A stretch of 64,000 nucleotides of DNA from Annona cherimola (lineage: Eukaryota; Streptophyta; Magnoliopsida; Magnoliales; Annonaceae). A model generated the notes under the pieces. It saw only the letters and a program-made list of their open reading frames with translations, was not told the DNA's origin and ran no database searches. This document shows positions 25,225 to 34,957 of the stretch, piece by piece. Where the stretch lies: contig CM059973.1 of assembly GCA_030490835.1 (NCBI GenBank), positions 82,041,221 through 82,105,220 of the forward strand, given 5' to 3'. Every line of letters begins with the position of its first letter. The stretch's first letter is position 1. The position numbers were made by a program, and so were the translations under genes.

Positions 25225-25323
25225 AGAAAGATACGTATAATTAGAGGGACTAAAATGCATAAAAAATCGCGTTGACGTTCTAGTAACTGATTAAGCTAGC
25301 GTGTTAGCACTAAGGCTTTTGCT

Positions 25324-25742
25324 CTGCCATATGATTTTAAATACAATTCAAATGGGGTTGAATTGGGTTAGTTAAACATGATATCAATTTAATTCTCTAC
25401 CATATGATTTTAAGTACAACTTAAATGATGGTGGATTACAACTTTGGATGATGAAGTAGTTGATGTAAATGTGTAAGAGTGTCAAGGGTAGGAGGATTGA
25501 GGTTTAAAATTTGTCCCTCTCTTAGAGTTATCCTCGGTTAGTTGTCTGATCATCCAAGAAAGTGATACAAATAAAAAATGATGTTGAATTGGATTAACTA
25601 AACATGATGTCAATTTAAATCTATGCCATTTTATCAAATGTCCTACTATACAATACCAATAAAAAACATTTGCAATATGATTTTATGTACAACTCAAATA
25701 GGGTGAAATGGGCTAGCTAAACATGATGTCAATTCAATCATT
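25324..25742 (+). repeat. Three ~70-bp tandem units, the second split by a SINE
   Basis: Units share CCATATGATTTTAAGTACAA, then TTGAATTGGGTTAG and AAACATGAT.TCAATT. They begin near 25324, 25395 and 25672. The second is interrupted at 25430 and resumes at about 25584 after the inserted SINE. Confidence 0.75.
25431..25575 (+). mobile_element. Second SINE family, copy 1
   Basis: Flanked by AAATGATG (25423-25430 and 25576-25583), it interrupts a tandem repeat unit. It shares TTATCCTC-GGTTAGTTG-CTGATCATCCAAG-AAG-GA with the sequence at 40690-40845, which has a B-box-like GGTTCGAAT. The tRNA head is degraded here. Confidence 0.6.
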
Positions 25743-26254
25743 CAACTTTATTTTAAGGACATAGATTGGGATAGTGTCGTCATTGCCATGTGCTATCAAT
25801 ATATAATAATGGGTAGTAGGTTATATTGATTAACATGCTAAATGTTGCTTCTTACATACATTATGATAAACATGCTAACTAGTGTACTCTGTTATTCAAT
25901 AGATAAGTCTGTTGGTGCATGATGGTATTAACACTATTTTTATCCATGTTCTTCTTTTAATATCTATATTCATTTCTTTTAAAACCTTAATCATCATGAA
26001 TTCGAATATGAAGTGAAAAGTGATGATCAGATTATTTTCCATTAGAGTTGTATTTAAATCATTTATGCATCCAAATAATTACATTGATGATAATATAACT
26101 TAACTAAAATTTGATGATATATTTATATATTGATTTTATTATTGATTGCTATGATGGTCTAAAATTGATGAAAATAATATAAATTTATCTACATTTTCCA
26201 CTTAAAATCAATCGAAGAGAAATCCTTAGGGATTGGTTTGAAGTTTTAAAATAA

Positions 26255-26528
26255 GGTTGTGTTTGGCAATTATGAAAACTTGTCAACTTAAAACTTTTCA
26301 CTCTCCACAACTGTTATATTTTGAATTATTTCTTCATATTTTCACATACAATTATCCTATTTTTTAATAATTTCTTCGCAATTATCCATACATTTGCCAT
26401 ATCTATTTTAAAGTTATTATATTTATTATTCGTCATTATTCCTATTATATCACATCATTTCTCTCATTTCAAAAATTTTATACCAAAAATTTTTCTTTCA
26501 GAAGTTTTATCAAGTGACAAATACATCC
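26255..26528. mobile_element. Tourist-like MITE with TAA duplication
   Basis: Begins GGTTGTGTTTGGCAATTATG and ends in a weak complement, AAATACATCC. Flanked by TAA at 26252-26254 and 26529-26531. Inner text matches the family. Confidence 0.6.
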
Positions 26529-27762
26529 TAAGATCAAAGAGTAGAACTAGAAACATCAACTTCATAGAAGGACACAACTTGGGTTCAGTTAACCACCAAT
26601 TCAACCTGCTTGACTCACCTTAGTAATTTTTTTATAGTTAATTAGATAATTCAAATACAACTCTCATTTGGTTTTAAATGTAAAAAGTAAAAAACCTAAG
26701 GAAGTAGAAGTTTCAACCAAGTACACTGGAGAAGAGCCCTTTTAAATGTGTAATGAACGGACCCAACACTACAAAAAATTTGATTTTAGGCAAAGAAAAT
26801 TTACTCGCAAAAGGTAAAAATTTAGCTATTAAAGAAAAACATAATTGCCAATAATTTGTGGCATATTCCATATAACAATAATTAAAAAGAAATTTAGTTA
26901 TCAATAGTTCATCATTTTTGTGTTTAGGCAAAGAAGTTTTAATTTAAGAAAAAATCTTCCTTATATATGAAAACATCATCATAAGCAAGGAAATTTTTCT
27001 TTGTCTATAAAAGCATCATTATTGGAACTTTTTTTGCATATGCATTTTTCTTGCCAATAAAATTTTTTTCTTGCTAACAAGGGTTGCAAAAAATGTATTT
27101 TCTTATAATACAACATAGATAAGTTGAATGTAGTGAGGGTAGTCCAACTCAAATCCGCTTAAATTGTAATAAAGATATCATACATTTCTAAAAAGTTATG
27201 ACACTGAGAGAACGATATGATATAATAGGTGTAATCTTTGAAAATAACATCAAAAGTTTTCATTCAAAACTTTTTCTTTTCACTTGCACCTTATTTTTCA
27301 ATTATCTTTTCGTATCTTTCTATAAATTTACTTTATTCTTGAATTATTTTTTTGCATTTTTTCATATAATTATTTTATCTATTTTAACTTTATTTTTTTA
27401 TTTCTCATCATTAGCCTAGTTATTTTAATCACTCTTTCCCATTTTCAAAATCTTTTTTCACAAAAAAAATTTTCAACATTTTTTTCTCACTCTTCAAGAG
27501 TAGGAGTATCATGGAGTAAAATTAGAATGGATATGCTGGTTGCATGAAAAGTTGAAAAAAGATTGAAATGTATAGATGATGATAATGATAATGATGATGA
27601 TGATGATGATAATAATAATAATAATAAAGCAACTAAGTAGACACGATATCAAATCATATCAAAAGCTGTAGGAGAAAAGAAAATTTTTCTTTCATTTTAC
27701 ATGTTGAGTGTTATGGGACTCAATTTTGTTATTGTGCCTTTGGAATTGCTTCACTTACCAAT

Positions 27763-27966
27763 CAATAATTTTTATCCCACCTCTAAGTCACCCCCTATGT
27801 ATGTGTTACCCCTTTCTAGAGTTGAACCTCATGATTTCTATCGTTAAGCTTTAATAAAAACAGTAATTTTTATCCAACTTCTAAGTCACCCCTTATATAT
27901 ACGTTACCCCTTTATAGAGTTGAACCCCATGATTTCAGATCTATTATTAAGCTTTAATAAAAAAAA
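27763..27966. repeat. Tandem duplication of a ~100-bp unit
   Basis: Two copies share TTTTTATCC, TCTAAGTCACCCC, GTTACCCCTTT, TAGAGTTGAACC, CATGATTTC and TTAAGCTTTAATAAAAA. GAGTTGAACC resembles the complement of a tRNA B-box, so the unit may be SINE-derived on the minus strand. Confidence 0.7.
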
Positions 27967-28359
27967 AAGCTTGAGCTAATTTTTGTGACATTAGAAATCT
28001 AAATTTTTATTCATGGATTGTGTCATTCTATAAGAAATAGTAAAGAGCTAAATAGATAATTTATTCTTTATAAAAATAAATACTTTATTCCCTTTACTTT
28101 TAATCATTATTCCTAAAATATTACTTTGTTGTCTCACTTTTTAAAATTTTTCTTAAAAACTTTTCTCTTATTTTTTTCAAAAATAAATGGGAGTAGTTAC
28201 CTAAAAATAGATATGCCGGGAAAATAGTTGTATTTCAACGTGGGGCCATGAGCCATATGTGTAGTTGTTGACATGGCATGGAAATTGGAATCAGAGGCTT
28301 GTTGTTAAGCTCAGTGCGGATTCAGTGCACACCCATGACCCCTTTTTTATTTTTAAAAT

Positions 28360-28604
28360 ATTTTACATCTTTATGTGGCCCCAATCAAAGTATTTCTAAA
28401 TATTTAATTTGACATTATTTGATTTTCGATATTTTATTTTAAAATTTAAAAATAAAAATAAAAAGAATAAGCCATTTATCTGGGTCTAACACATGAGAAA
28501 TGACTTATTTTTATTTTTAAAATTAGGAATAAAATATTTAAAAATAAAAAACGTCAAATGACATATTTAGAAACACTTGCTTGGCCATACATAAAGATGT
28601 AAAA
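28360..28604. mobile_element. Foldback MITE, ~110-bp arms
   Basis: The left arm begins TTTTACATCTTTATGT and contains TTTCTAAATAT. The right arm is its inverse, ending ACATAAAGATGTAAAA. The arms are less well matched than those at 13499-13914. No clear target duplication was found. Confidence 0.65.
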
Positions 28605-28744
28605 AAAATGTACCATTCAACGTGTGCATGGATCGAAGGTCGTCAAATACAAGGTAAGAAATCCTTATCCATCGGTAGAATCTTGTATGCTTTTGCTACA
28701 TAGTGTCAAAGAAATGGTCCAGCTAATAAAAACCTATATATTTC

Positions 28745-28950
28745 TAGAGTCAGTGTCAAGTGCACTTGAGTGCAAAAACTTATTTTTTTATTTTTTTGAA
28801 ATTTTTTTTACATAATTGTTAATCTAAATATATTTAACATGTGTATTAATTTTTACTATTTTTGTAGCTTTTAGATATTTTTTCAAATTTTAAAAAATTA
28901 ATGACATTTTTAATAATTTTACCGCGGTACACCGAAAACTAGGTGCCTCC
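28745..28950. mobile_element. Single end of the long-TIR family
   Basis: CATAATTGTTAATCTAAATA followed by TATTTAACATGTGTAT matches the end of the element at 51029-52370 closely. Only one end is present, so this is a solo or truncated copy. Confidence 0.5.
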
Positions 28951-29230
28951 ATGTGCATTTAAAAAATTCCCACATTTCTATTTGTAATTGGTCCACTTAA
29001 TTATTGTTAGGATTGAATGGGTGATCTACGCAGGCTTTTTTTTTTTTACATATGAAATCAAGCACATGATACGTTTCAAAAACTCCCATCCATGCAGAAG
29101 TAAACATTATGGACAGGTAATTAAGATGACTAGGGAATTGAAGCGTGAGGGATTAGAGACTTGGAAGACATATGTTTCACATCCGCGATAAACACAAATG
29201 AAATCCGTTTTTGAAAAACGGAAACTGATC

Positions 29231-29270
29231 CCCCCCACCCACACCCCCCCCCCCCCCCCCCCCCCCCCCC
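29231..29270 (+). repeat. Long C homopolymer upstream of the nuclease gene
   Basis: 27 uninterrupted C residues (29244-29270) follow a C-rich stretch with two A-containing breaks. It lies 55-80 bp before the TATA box. The complementary strand is a G-run able to form G-quadruplexes. The length may be inexact because sequencing and assembly often misjudge such runs. Confidence 0.85.
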
Positions 29271-29323
29271 ACGTGATTCTCCTGACTAGCAGCAGCACAG
29301 AGAAAGAGGTTCGAAGTCCTCTT

Positions 29324-29331
29324 TTATATAA
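29324..29331 (+). promoter_or_regulatory. TATA box of the S1/P1 nuclease gene
   Basis: A TATATAAG-type sequence lies about 45 bp before the start codon at 29373, which leaves room for a transcription start near 29355 and a very short leader. Confidence 0.6.
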
Positions 29332-29372
29332 GGGGAAAGAAATGCCAGAAGGGAAGATTAGGAAGAAGGAAA

Positions 29373-30738
29373 ATGATGGGTTTATTGCTCATGCTACAGT
29401 TGTTCATTATAGCATTGGGGGTGCTTCCATATGCTGATGCTTGGGGAGATGAAGGCCATTCCATGATATGCGAGATTGCTCAGGTAATTTTCACTCTCCC
29501 ATCAGTTTCCTCTACATTTTATGCATATACAGACCGTACAGGCAAGCATGTGTGTATGCATTGTTCAACACCAATACTTCCCCTAGACCAACCGAGGCGT
29601 GCTCGGTTGGTGGCCTCAGCCGTAATAGAGCTTTGGCGGGGCTGTGGTCGTGGGTTCGAATCCCACGCTGGGATTTCGGCCCGGAAAAATAGTGTGGGAG
29701 CTGTTGTCTCCCTTTGGCTGGGTGGAAGTTGTGTCTTCATAATTCTTTAGTGGAGCTGTGTTTCCAGATTTTTTTGGAGGAGTTATGTATCTCCGTATTT
29801 GTAAGAATGTCTCAGAATTACAATATAATATGTGTTGAGATGTATGTAAATATAACCATAAAAAAAAAAAATACTTCCCCTAGCTAGCTAGCTAATTTTA
29901 AAATGCTACATTTTCCAGAGACAAATGGCCGGGCACTTCTATTATCATATATACTCGACCAGGCCACTGGAGACAATACGCAGGCCAATGATGATGGATC
30001 GAAATTAATATAGTTTTGTGTTCGATGTATTATTATTTTGAGTGCAAGCAAAACTGTTTTGACTCGCATTCTTTAATTTTACAGCCTCTATTTACTGAGA
30101 AGACATCAAAAGCCGTCAAAGATCTTCTTCCAGAATCTGCTGGAGGCAATCTGGCATCAGTTTGTTCATGGGCCGATGATATACGGCGCCAGAGACGGTG
30201 GTCATACTCCCTTCATTATGTCAACACCCCAGGAGCCTGCGACTTCAATTATTCAAGTACCCATATATGTCTTAATCACCAATGGTTAATTATTAGTTCT
30301 TTGATTTGCAAATACGTCAGTGATATTCTCCACTAATCGTATGAACTTAAATCACGAGAAATCATTTCAAAATTTGAACTGCATAATATCTGATCAGGGG
30401 ATTGTTACAATGAGCTGGGTGAGAAGAATATGTGCGTGGTTGGGGCTATCAATAACTTCACAGCTCAGCTGCAAACTTATGGAGATCCATCAAAACATTG
30501 TAAGAACGAGCCAGCTTAATTATTATCTGATTGGGTTTTAATTAAGGTGCTGCTATGAAATTTTGGTTTGAATTTGCTCTTTTTTTCTTGGGCCAACCAG
30601 ATAACTTGACAGAGAGCTTGATGTTCCTTGCCCATATTGTTGGAGATATACACCAACCTCTGCATGCTGGCTTCAGGGCAGATTACGGTGGTAACACCCT
30701 CCGTGTGCACTGGTACCAAAAGTTCACCAACCTTCACA

Positions 30739-30787
<49 letters not shown>

Positions 30788-32029
30788 ATTAGAATAATTA
30801 ATTTCTCATTTTATGTAAAATTAACCAGGTGTGGGATGAGAACATCATACAAACAGCCATGGCAGACTTCTACAGCAACGATCTTGACATCATGACTGAA
30901 TCAATCCAAAAAAACATTACTGTAAGTAGGTGGCCGAAGCCATGCCACTAATCAATTACTTGCGGACACATAGTTTTTAATTGGGGATCATGATTTCTTG
31001 ATTTCATGCTATAGGATGGATGGGCGGATGAAATTCAAGATTGGGAGAGTTGCGGGTCCAAAGTAGTTTGCCCAGACAAGTAAGCAGGAATGATCACCGC
31101 CTGATCGTTACATTTCAACTAGATCGATGGTTGACTGAACTTTGATTAACCTCTAATTATTTTAACATTGGAGGAAAATGACTTGATTTGTAGGTATGCA
31201 TCGGAGAGTGTCAGACTCGCATGCGATTATGCGTACAAAGGCATCGAACAAAACGCGACTCTTGGCGGTGAGAAAACGATATCTAAACATCTTAATTGGA
31301 GAGATAATTGCAAATGAACCCTATAAATTTATATAATTGTTGATTTGAGTAAATTTCAGAAGGTGCATTGAGTACTTGCAGAATATTCTAGAAACTTCAG
31401 AGTGTTGCAACTAACCGAACCTAAAGAGATTGGTGGTCGAGGGTTTAAATGCAAAAGAAAAAAGGTAACAGACTTTAATATGCAAAATAAATCTAAATTT
31501 TTAAGCCCACCAGCAAGTCTCTTTTAGCCAACGTGGTATATTTATAGTATTCTGTGACATTTTGAAACTTAGAGAGTCAGTTCTGCAAAGTAAATATCTA
31601 ACAGATATATACTAATTCACAATTATACAAAATTTATAGGGTTTGTTTTGCAAATGACCACTTGTTATTAGGCGGGTCCCATAGCAAGTGATTGCCGTGG
31701 GAACATTGGCCATCACCCAAGCACTAGCAGAAATTATTTTTTTTTCCATCCATTTGGCAGCTAATCCTCCAAATTGCATATGTATCCGATAAGCCAATTA
31801 AGGAAAATAAGAAAGAAATATTAGTGCTAATTAGCTGTAGAGATGGTTTATTTTTGCAGATGAGTATTTTGATTCACGGCTTCCCATTGTCCAAAAGAGG
31901 ATTGCACAAGCTGGCGTGCGTTTAGCTTCTGTTCTGAACAGGATCTTTGATGTCCGCATCGACAAAAGAAATCCAGCGGCTGCACTACTCGGGTTGACTT
32001 CTAAAATGCACTTCATCCAGTTGTCATGA
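29373..32029 (+). CDS. Secreted S1/P1-type nuclease (308 aa)
   Basis: Exons 29373-29483, 30085-30256, 30398-30499, 30601-30740, 30829-30921, 31015-31079, 31194-31267 and 31860-32029, all in frame. Residues 1-23 form a signal peptide. The mature protein begins WGDEGH, where the N-terminal Trp is a zinc ligand in this family. Other ligand motifs visible are SWADD, LHYVN, HIVGDIHQPLH and the later His and Asp in NLHKVWDENI. These trinuclear-zinc enzymes cut single-stranded DNA and RNA and act in senescence and programmed cell death (ENDO/BFN family). All key ligands are present, so it should be active. Possible N-glycosylation sites are NFT, NLT, NIT and NAT. Intron 1 carries a SINE and intron 7 a short TIR element. 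A (CT)n run directly follows the exon 4 donor. Confidence 0.94.
29587..29869 (+). mobile_element. tRNA-derived SINE in nuclease intron 1
   Basis: Starts ACCAACCGAGG, has an A-box region GTGCTCGGTTGGT and B-box GGTTCGAATCC, and ends with TTGTAAGAATGTCTCAG wording and an A-rich tail. Target duplication AATACTTCCCCTAG is perfect at 29573-29586 and 29870-29883. It is the same family as 36003-36325. Confidence 0.92.
30741..30785 (+). repeat. (CT)n microsatellite at an exon-intron border
   Basis: About 22 CT units begin at the 5' end of nuclease intron 4; the donor itself is GTCTCT. Another (CT)n lies at about 15108-15132 in thioesterase intron 1. Confidence 0.9.
31308..31657. mobile_element. Small TIR element in nuclease intron 7
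   Basis: The left end reads TTGCAAATGAACCCTATAAA and the right end is its approximate inverse, including TTTATAGGGTTTGTTTTGCAA. Arms are about 38 bp. Inner text has GGGTTTAAATGCAAAAG, reminiscent of the long-TIR element at 13345-14720. No clear target duplication. Confidence 0.5.
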
Positions 32030-34957
32030 ATAATTATGCATTTGGAAGTCTTTCAATGTTAGGGTTTGGAGTGATCATTTTACTAAAATAATTTGGTAGC
32101 TAAACAAGTGTCGATGTAGCATGGGCACATGAACCACAGCTTTGCTTGTAGGGTAATGTAGGTGGTGAGTGCTTGCAACATTTTCTTGTATGCCCGGCAT
32201 GGGTGTAATTTGAGTGGGGTATGTCAATTTCATTTTTATCTTGTTTTCAAAAATTACTACTCTACTCTATTTTAGTTCAGGTTAATTTTGATTTCGGTTC
32301 TAAATCGATTTTTTAAGATAATCTTTATATTATATTTGAAAACTATAATTTTATCATAAATCTTACTTAAAAACCTAAAATCAAAATAATAGTAATGTAA
32401 TTTTTGAAATGCATTATTAAACTTACTAAATAATTACTAAATTAAACAAGTTTCTATATATTTAAAAAATATATTTATATTTTTCACTCTAAAAGATAAT
32501 TTATAACATCTACAGTAAATATATATATATATATATTAATAATTTGGGTCAATTTCAGATACTCAGACCTTGGAACTTATTTTACCTTAATTGAACTAGG
32601 TATTTTTTTCATTTAAAACTTATTCTACAGTATAAAAATAAGAACGTACCCTACCTATTTTAATGCCCTACCCAAATTGCACCCGTGAGATGCCCAGATT
32701 AATCTTTCACATCACAGCGCACATATACATAAGCAATTTAGCTTGGAACGATATATTAAGTACTTATTTGGCCTCACATCTCATAAAAGAGATAGCACTT
32801 TGGTGCTTCGAAATTGCTGCGAAAAAGCATAAACTTACATAGAGAAATAGGATTTAAAAAAAAAAAAAAAATTCCTAAATAGCATGTGCGTTGTTTTTTG
32901 CTTTGAGAAGAAAGCCAAGCAAAACAGGGCTTAAGATTACTTCCACCCTGGGAAGAATTGGCTTATTTTGTATCTCCTCCATCAGATATTTTTGAATGCT
33001 CTCAACTAGAACTCAAAGGGGAACGACTTGGTACTCCTGGTGGGCATCAAGACGTTGGTGTTGATTGATCCTAATAGTTTGATTTCATTCGTCTCCGCAC
33101 ATTTGCTAAAAAATTTCCTAGATTTGACAAAAATAACAATTGATAAGACGTACGTTGAAATGGCAATTCAATTCTAAAATGATATTAAGCTACTTAATTA
33201 AGCAAAACAAATCTCCCAAAGCTTAATCCAACGTGAACCTTCTCTTATTTTTCACCTGAATTTACATTTCCAAATTAAAGTCCCATCCCCTCTTTTATGC
33301 GTGCATACTCGTCCCGTGACAACGATGAGGTGGACAAGCTTCCAGCAATGCTCGTGCTGAAGTCGAACTCGGCCACTCGTGTAAAGCCGGTGCAGCTTGG
33401 CCATCTGCCTGCCAACTGCGACGCATGTCGAATTGGGTACGTATTATCCAAAGCAGCCAACAAAAGCCCTCCGTAGAAGGTGCGGTGTACCATCTCGCTG
33501 CTACAGTTGGGGGGTCATCTACCACTGCCAGTAGTCGGCCGACCCATTTAGCAACCGTTCACGGCCTGCTGGGTCAGTGAAAAATGCTATGCTGCCTGCA
33601 GAAGGATTTAACATTTTTTTTTCCTGAGTAAAATACTTTTTATTTTTAAGCCAAACAAGATGTTTTTAATGGTAATTGCTGTTAGGTCAAACAGGTCACA
33701 AGGCACTGAATCGGAAGCATCCAGTGGAATTAAATTTAGATGAATAGGTAGACTAAGCAAGGGCTATGGTGCAATACGAAATTAAAAATTGTATTGAAAA
33801 TAAAACAAGTAAGGTTGTTACATGCTGCTGAGATTATATTAGAAATTTAAAAATAATTTGTTATGTATTAAAAAATAAATAATAATATGGCAAATAAAAA
33901 CTCCTCACCTTCCAAGCAAGCCGCTTATGTGGTGATTTGCAATTAAAAACTAGCGAAATTGTGCTTGGTCTGCCACAAATTGGGCTAAAGTAAAAAAAAT
34001 TTCTCATTTTTTCGTATAATTAAATGTCTTAATTACCATATACCCTAGATTAGTATCTTTATATTTCATTTATTTGTTCATATCTTCTCATATTTGACTA
34101 CCTTATATTTCAATCATCACCTTAATCATATCACATCACTTTCACATTTTTAAAATTTTACGAGCAAAATTTTCGTAACTTTTAATCTATACTAAAAGCA
34201 TTTTAAGGTGTGTTTGATAATGTTAATGGAAAAAGAAGGAAAATAGAGAAAATTCTGAAAATTATGACAGTTATGTGATATGAGTAAAAGTAGAAATAAA
34301 AAGATACTCATGTGAGAAAATTATTGTGATGTAAGGGTAAAAATAGAAAAAATATGGTAGTTAAAGTAATTAAAATAATTGAAATATATGAATAACGAGT
34401 TTTCATTTCCCCTTTATGCACGTACTTTACCAAACACGCCCCCAATGATAATGTGGCCATTTAAATCAGCTAACTACCGCCCTGGTGGTACGCACTGATG
34501 GCACCCTTGATGCCAACGTGGTTTTGATTCCTGCATGCTATAGGTGGCATTATTATAATTTTCCCTTGATAGTGGAGATTTTACATATTCTCTCGGATGT
34601 GTGGGAGTGTTTATAGAAAATTTTGGCATTATTATAATTTTCTCTTGATAGTGGAGATTTTACATATTCCTACGGAGCTAGGAGTGTTTATAGAAAATTT
34701 TCTCCATTGTATGAGGTTGTAAAGGTATTTGATGTAATATCTGTTTTCTCATTTTATGAATACCAACAAAAAAAACAGCTAACAACCACCAACGATCGAA
34801 ACTCTGACAAAACTTGGGAACTCAAGGGCTGATGTGATAATTCTCCATAATCGAGGACGCCCCCGCCCCCGCCTCCGCCTCCGCCTTCGGAGCTACCCGA
34901 ACTCTGAAACAGATCGCGATCCAACACCCAGTGTTCTTATCCAAAAAAAAAAAAACA
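32030..34957. other. Intergenic region between the nuclease and MurB genes
   Basis: Mostly AT-rich. A GC-richer island at about 33290-33560 has open frames on the minus strand that I could not identify. A Tourist-like copy lies at about 34207-34443 and an LTR-like duplicated block at 34546-34770. No gene is supported. Confidence 0.5.
34546..34770 (+). repeat. Duplicated ~79-bp unit in an LTR-like fragment
   Basis: GGCATTATTATAATTTTC followed by TTGATAGTGGAGATTTTACA and GAGTGTTTATAGAAAATTTT occurs at 34546 and again at 34625. Downstream text resembles the end of a copia-type LTR ('ctccattgtatgagg...ttctcattttatgaat'). There is no internal domain. Confidence 0.45.

Larger units (their letters stand above)
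27225..29000. other. Intergenic, repeat-rich stretch
   Basis: Holds a degraded Tourist-like copy (about 27225-27490), a GAT/AAT microsatellite (about 27577-27625), a tandem duplication (27763-27966), a foldback (28360-28604) and a solo end of a long-TIR family (about 28745-28950). No gene is supported. Confidence 0.6.

Noticed and set aside
29587..29680. Possible tRNA gene (A-box and B-box present)
   Set aside because: The tRNA-like head continues into a shared 3' body with a tail and target duplication, so it is a SINE; no proper cloverleaf was made out.
33275..33525. Two overlapping minus-strand open frames in a GC-rich island
   Set aside because: Both frames are open only because the region is GC-rich; no family motif was recognised.
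34931..34957. Upstream GTG start for MurB
   Set aside because: Non-ATG starts are not expected here, and the extra residues are a Lys run from a poly-A stretch; ATG at 34958 preferred.
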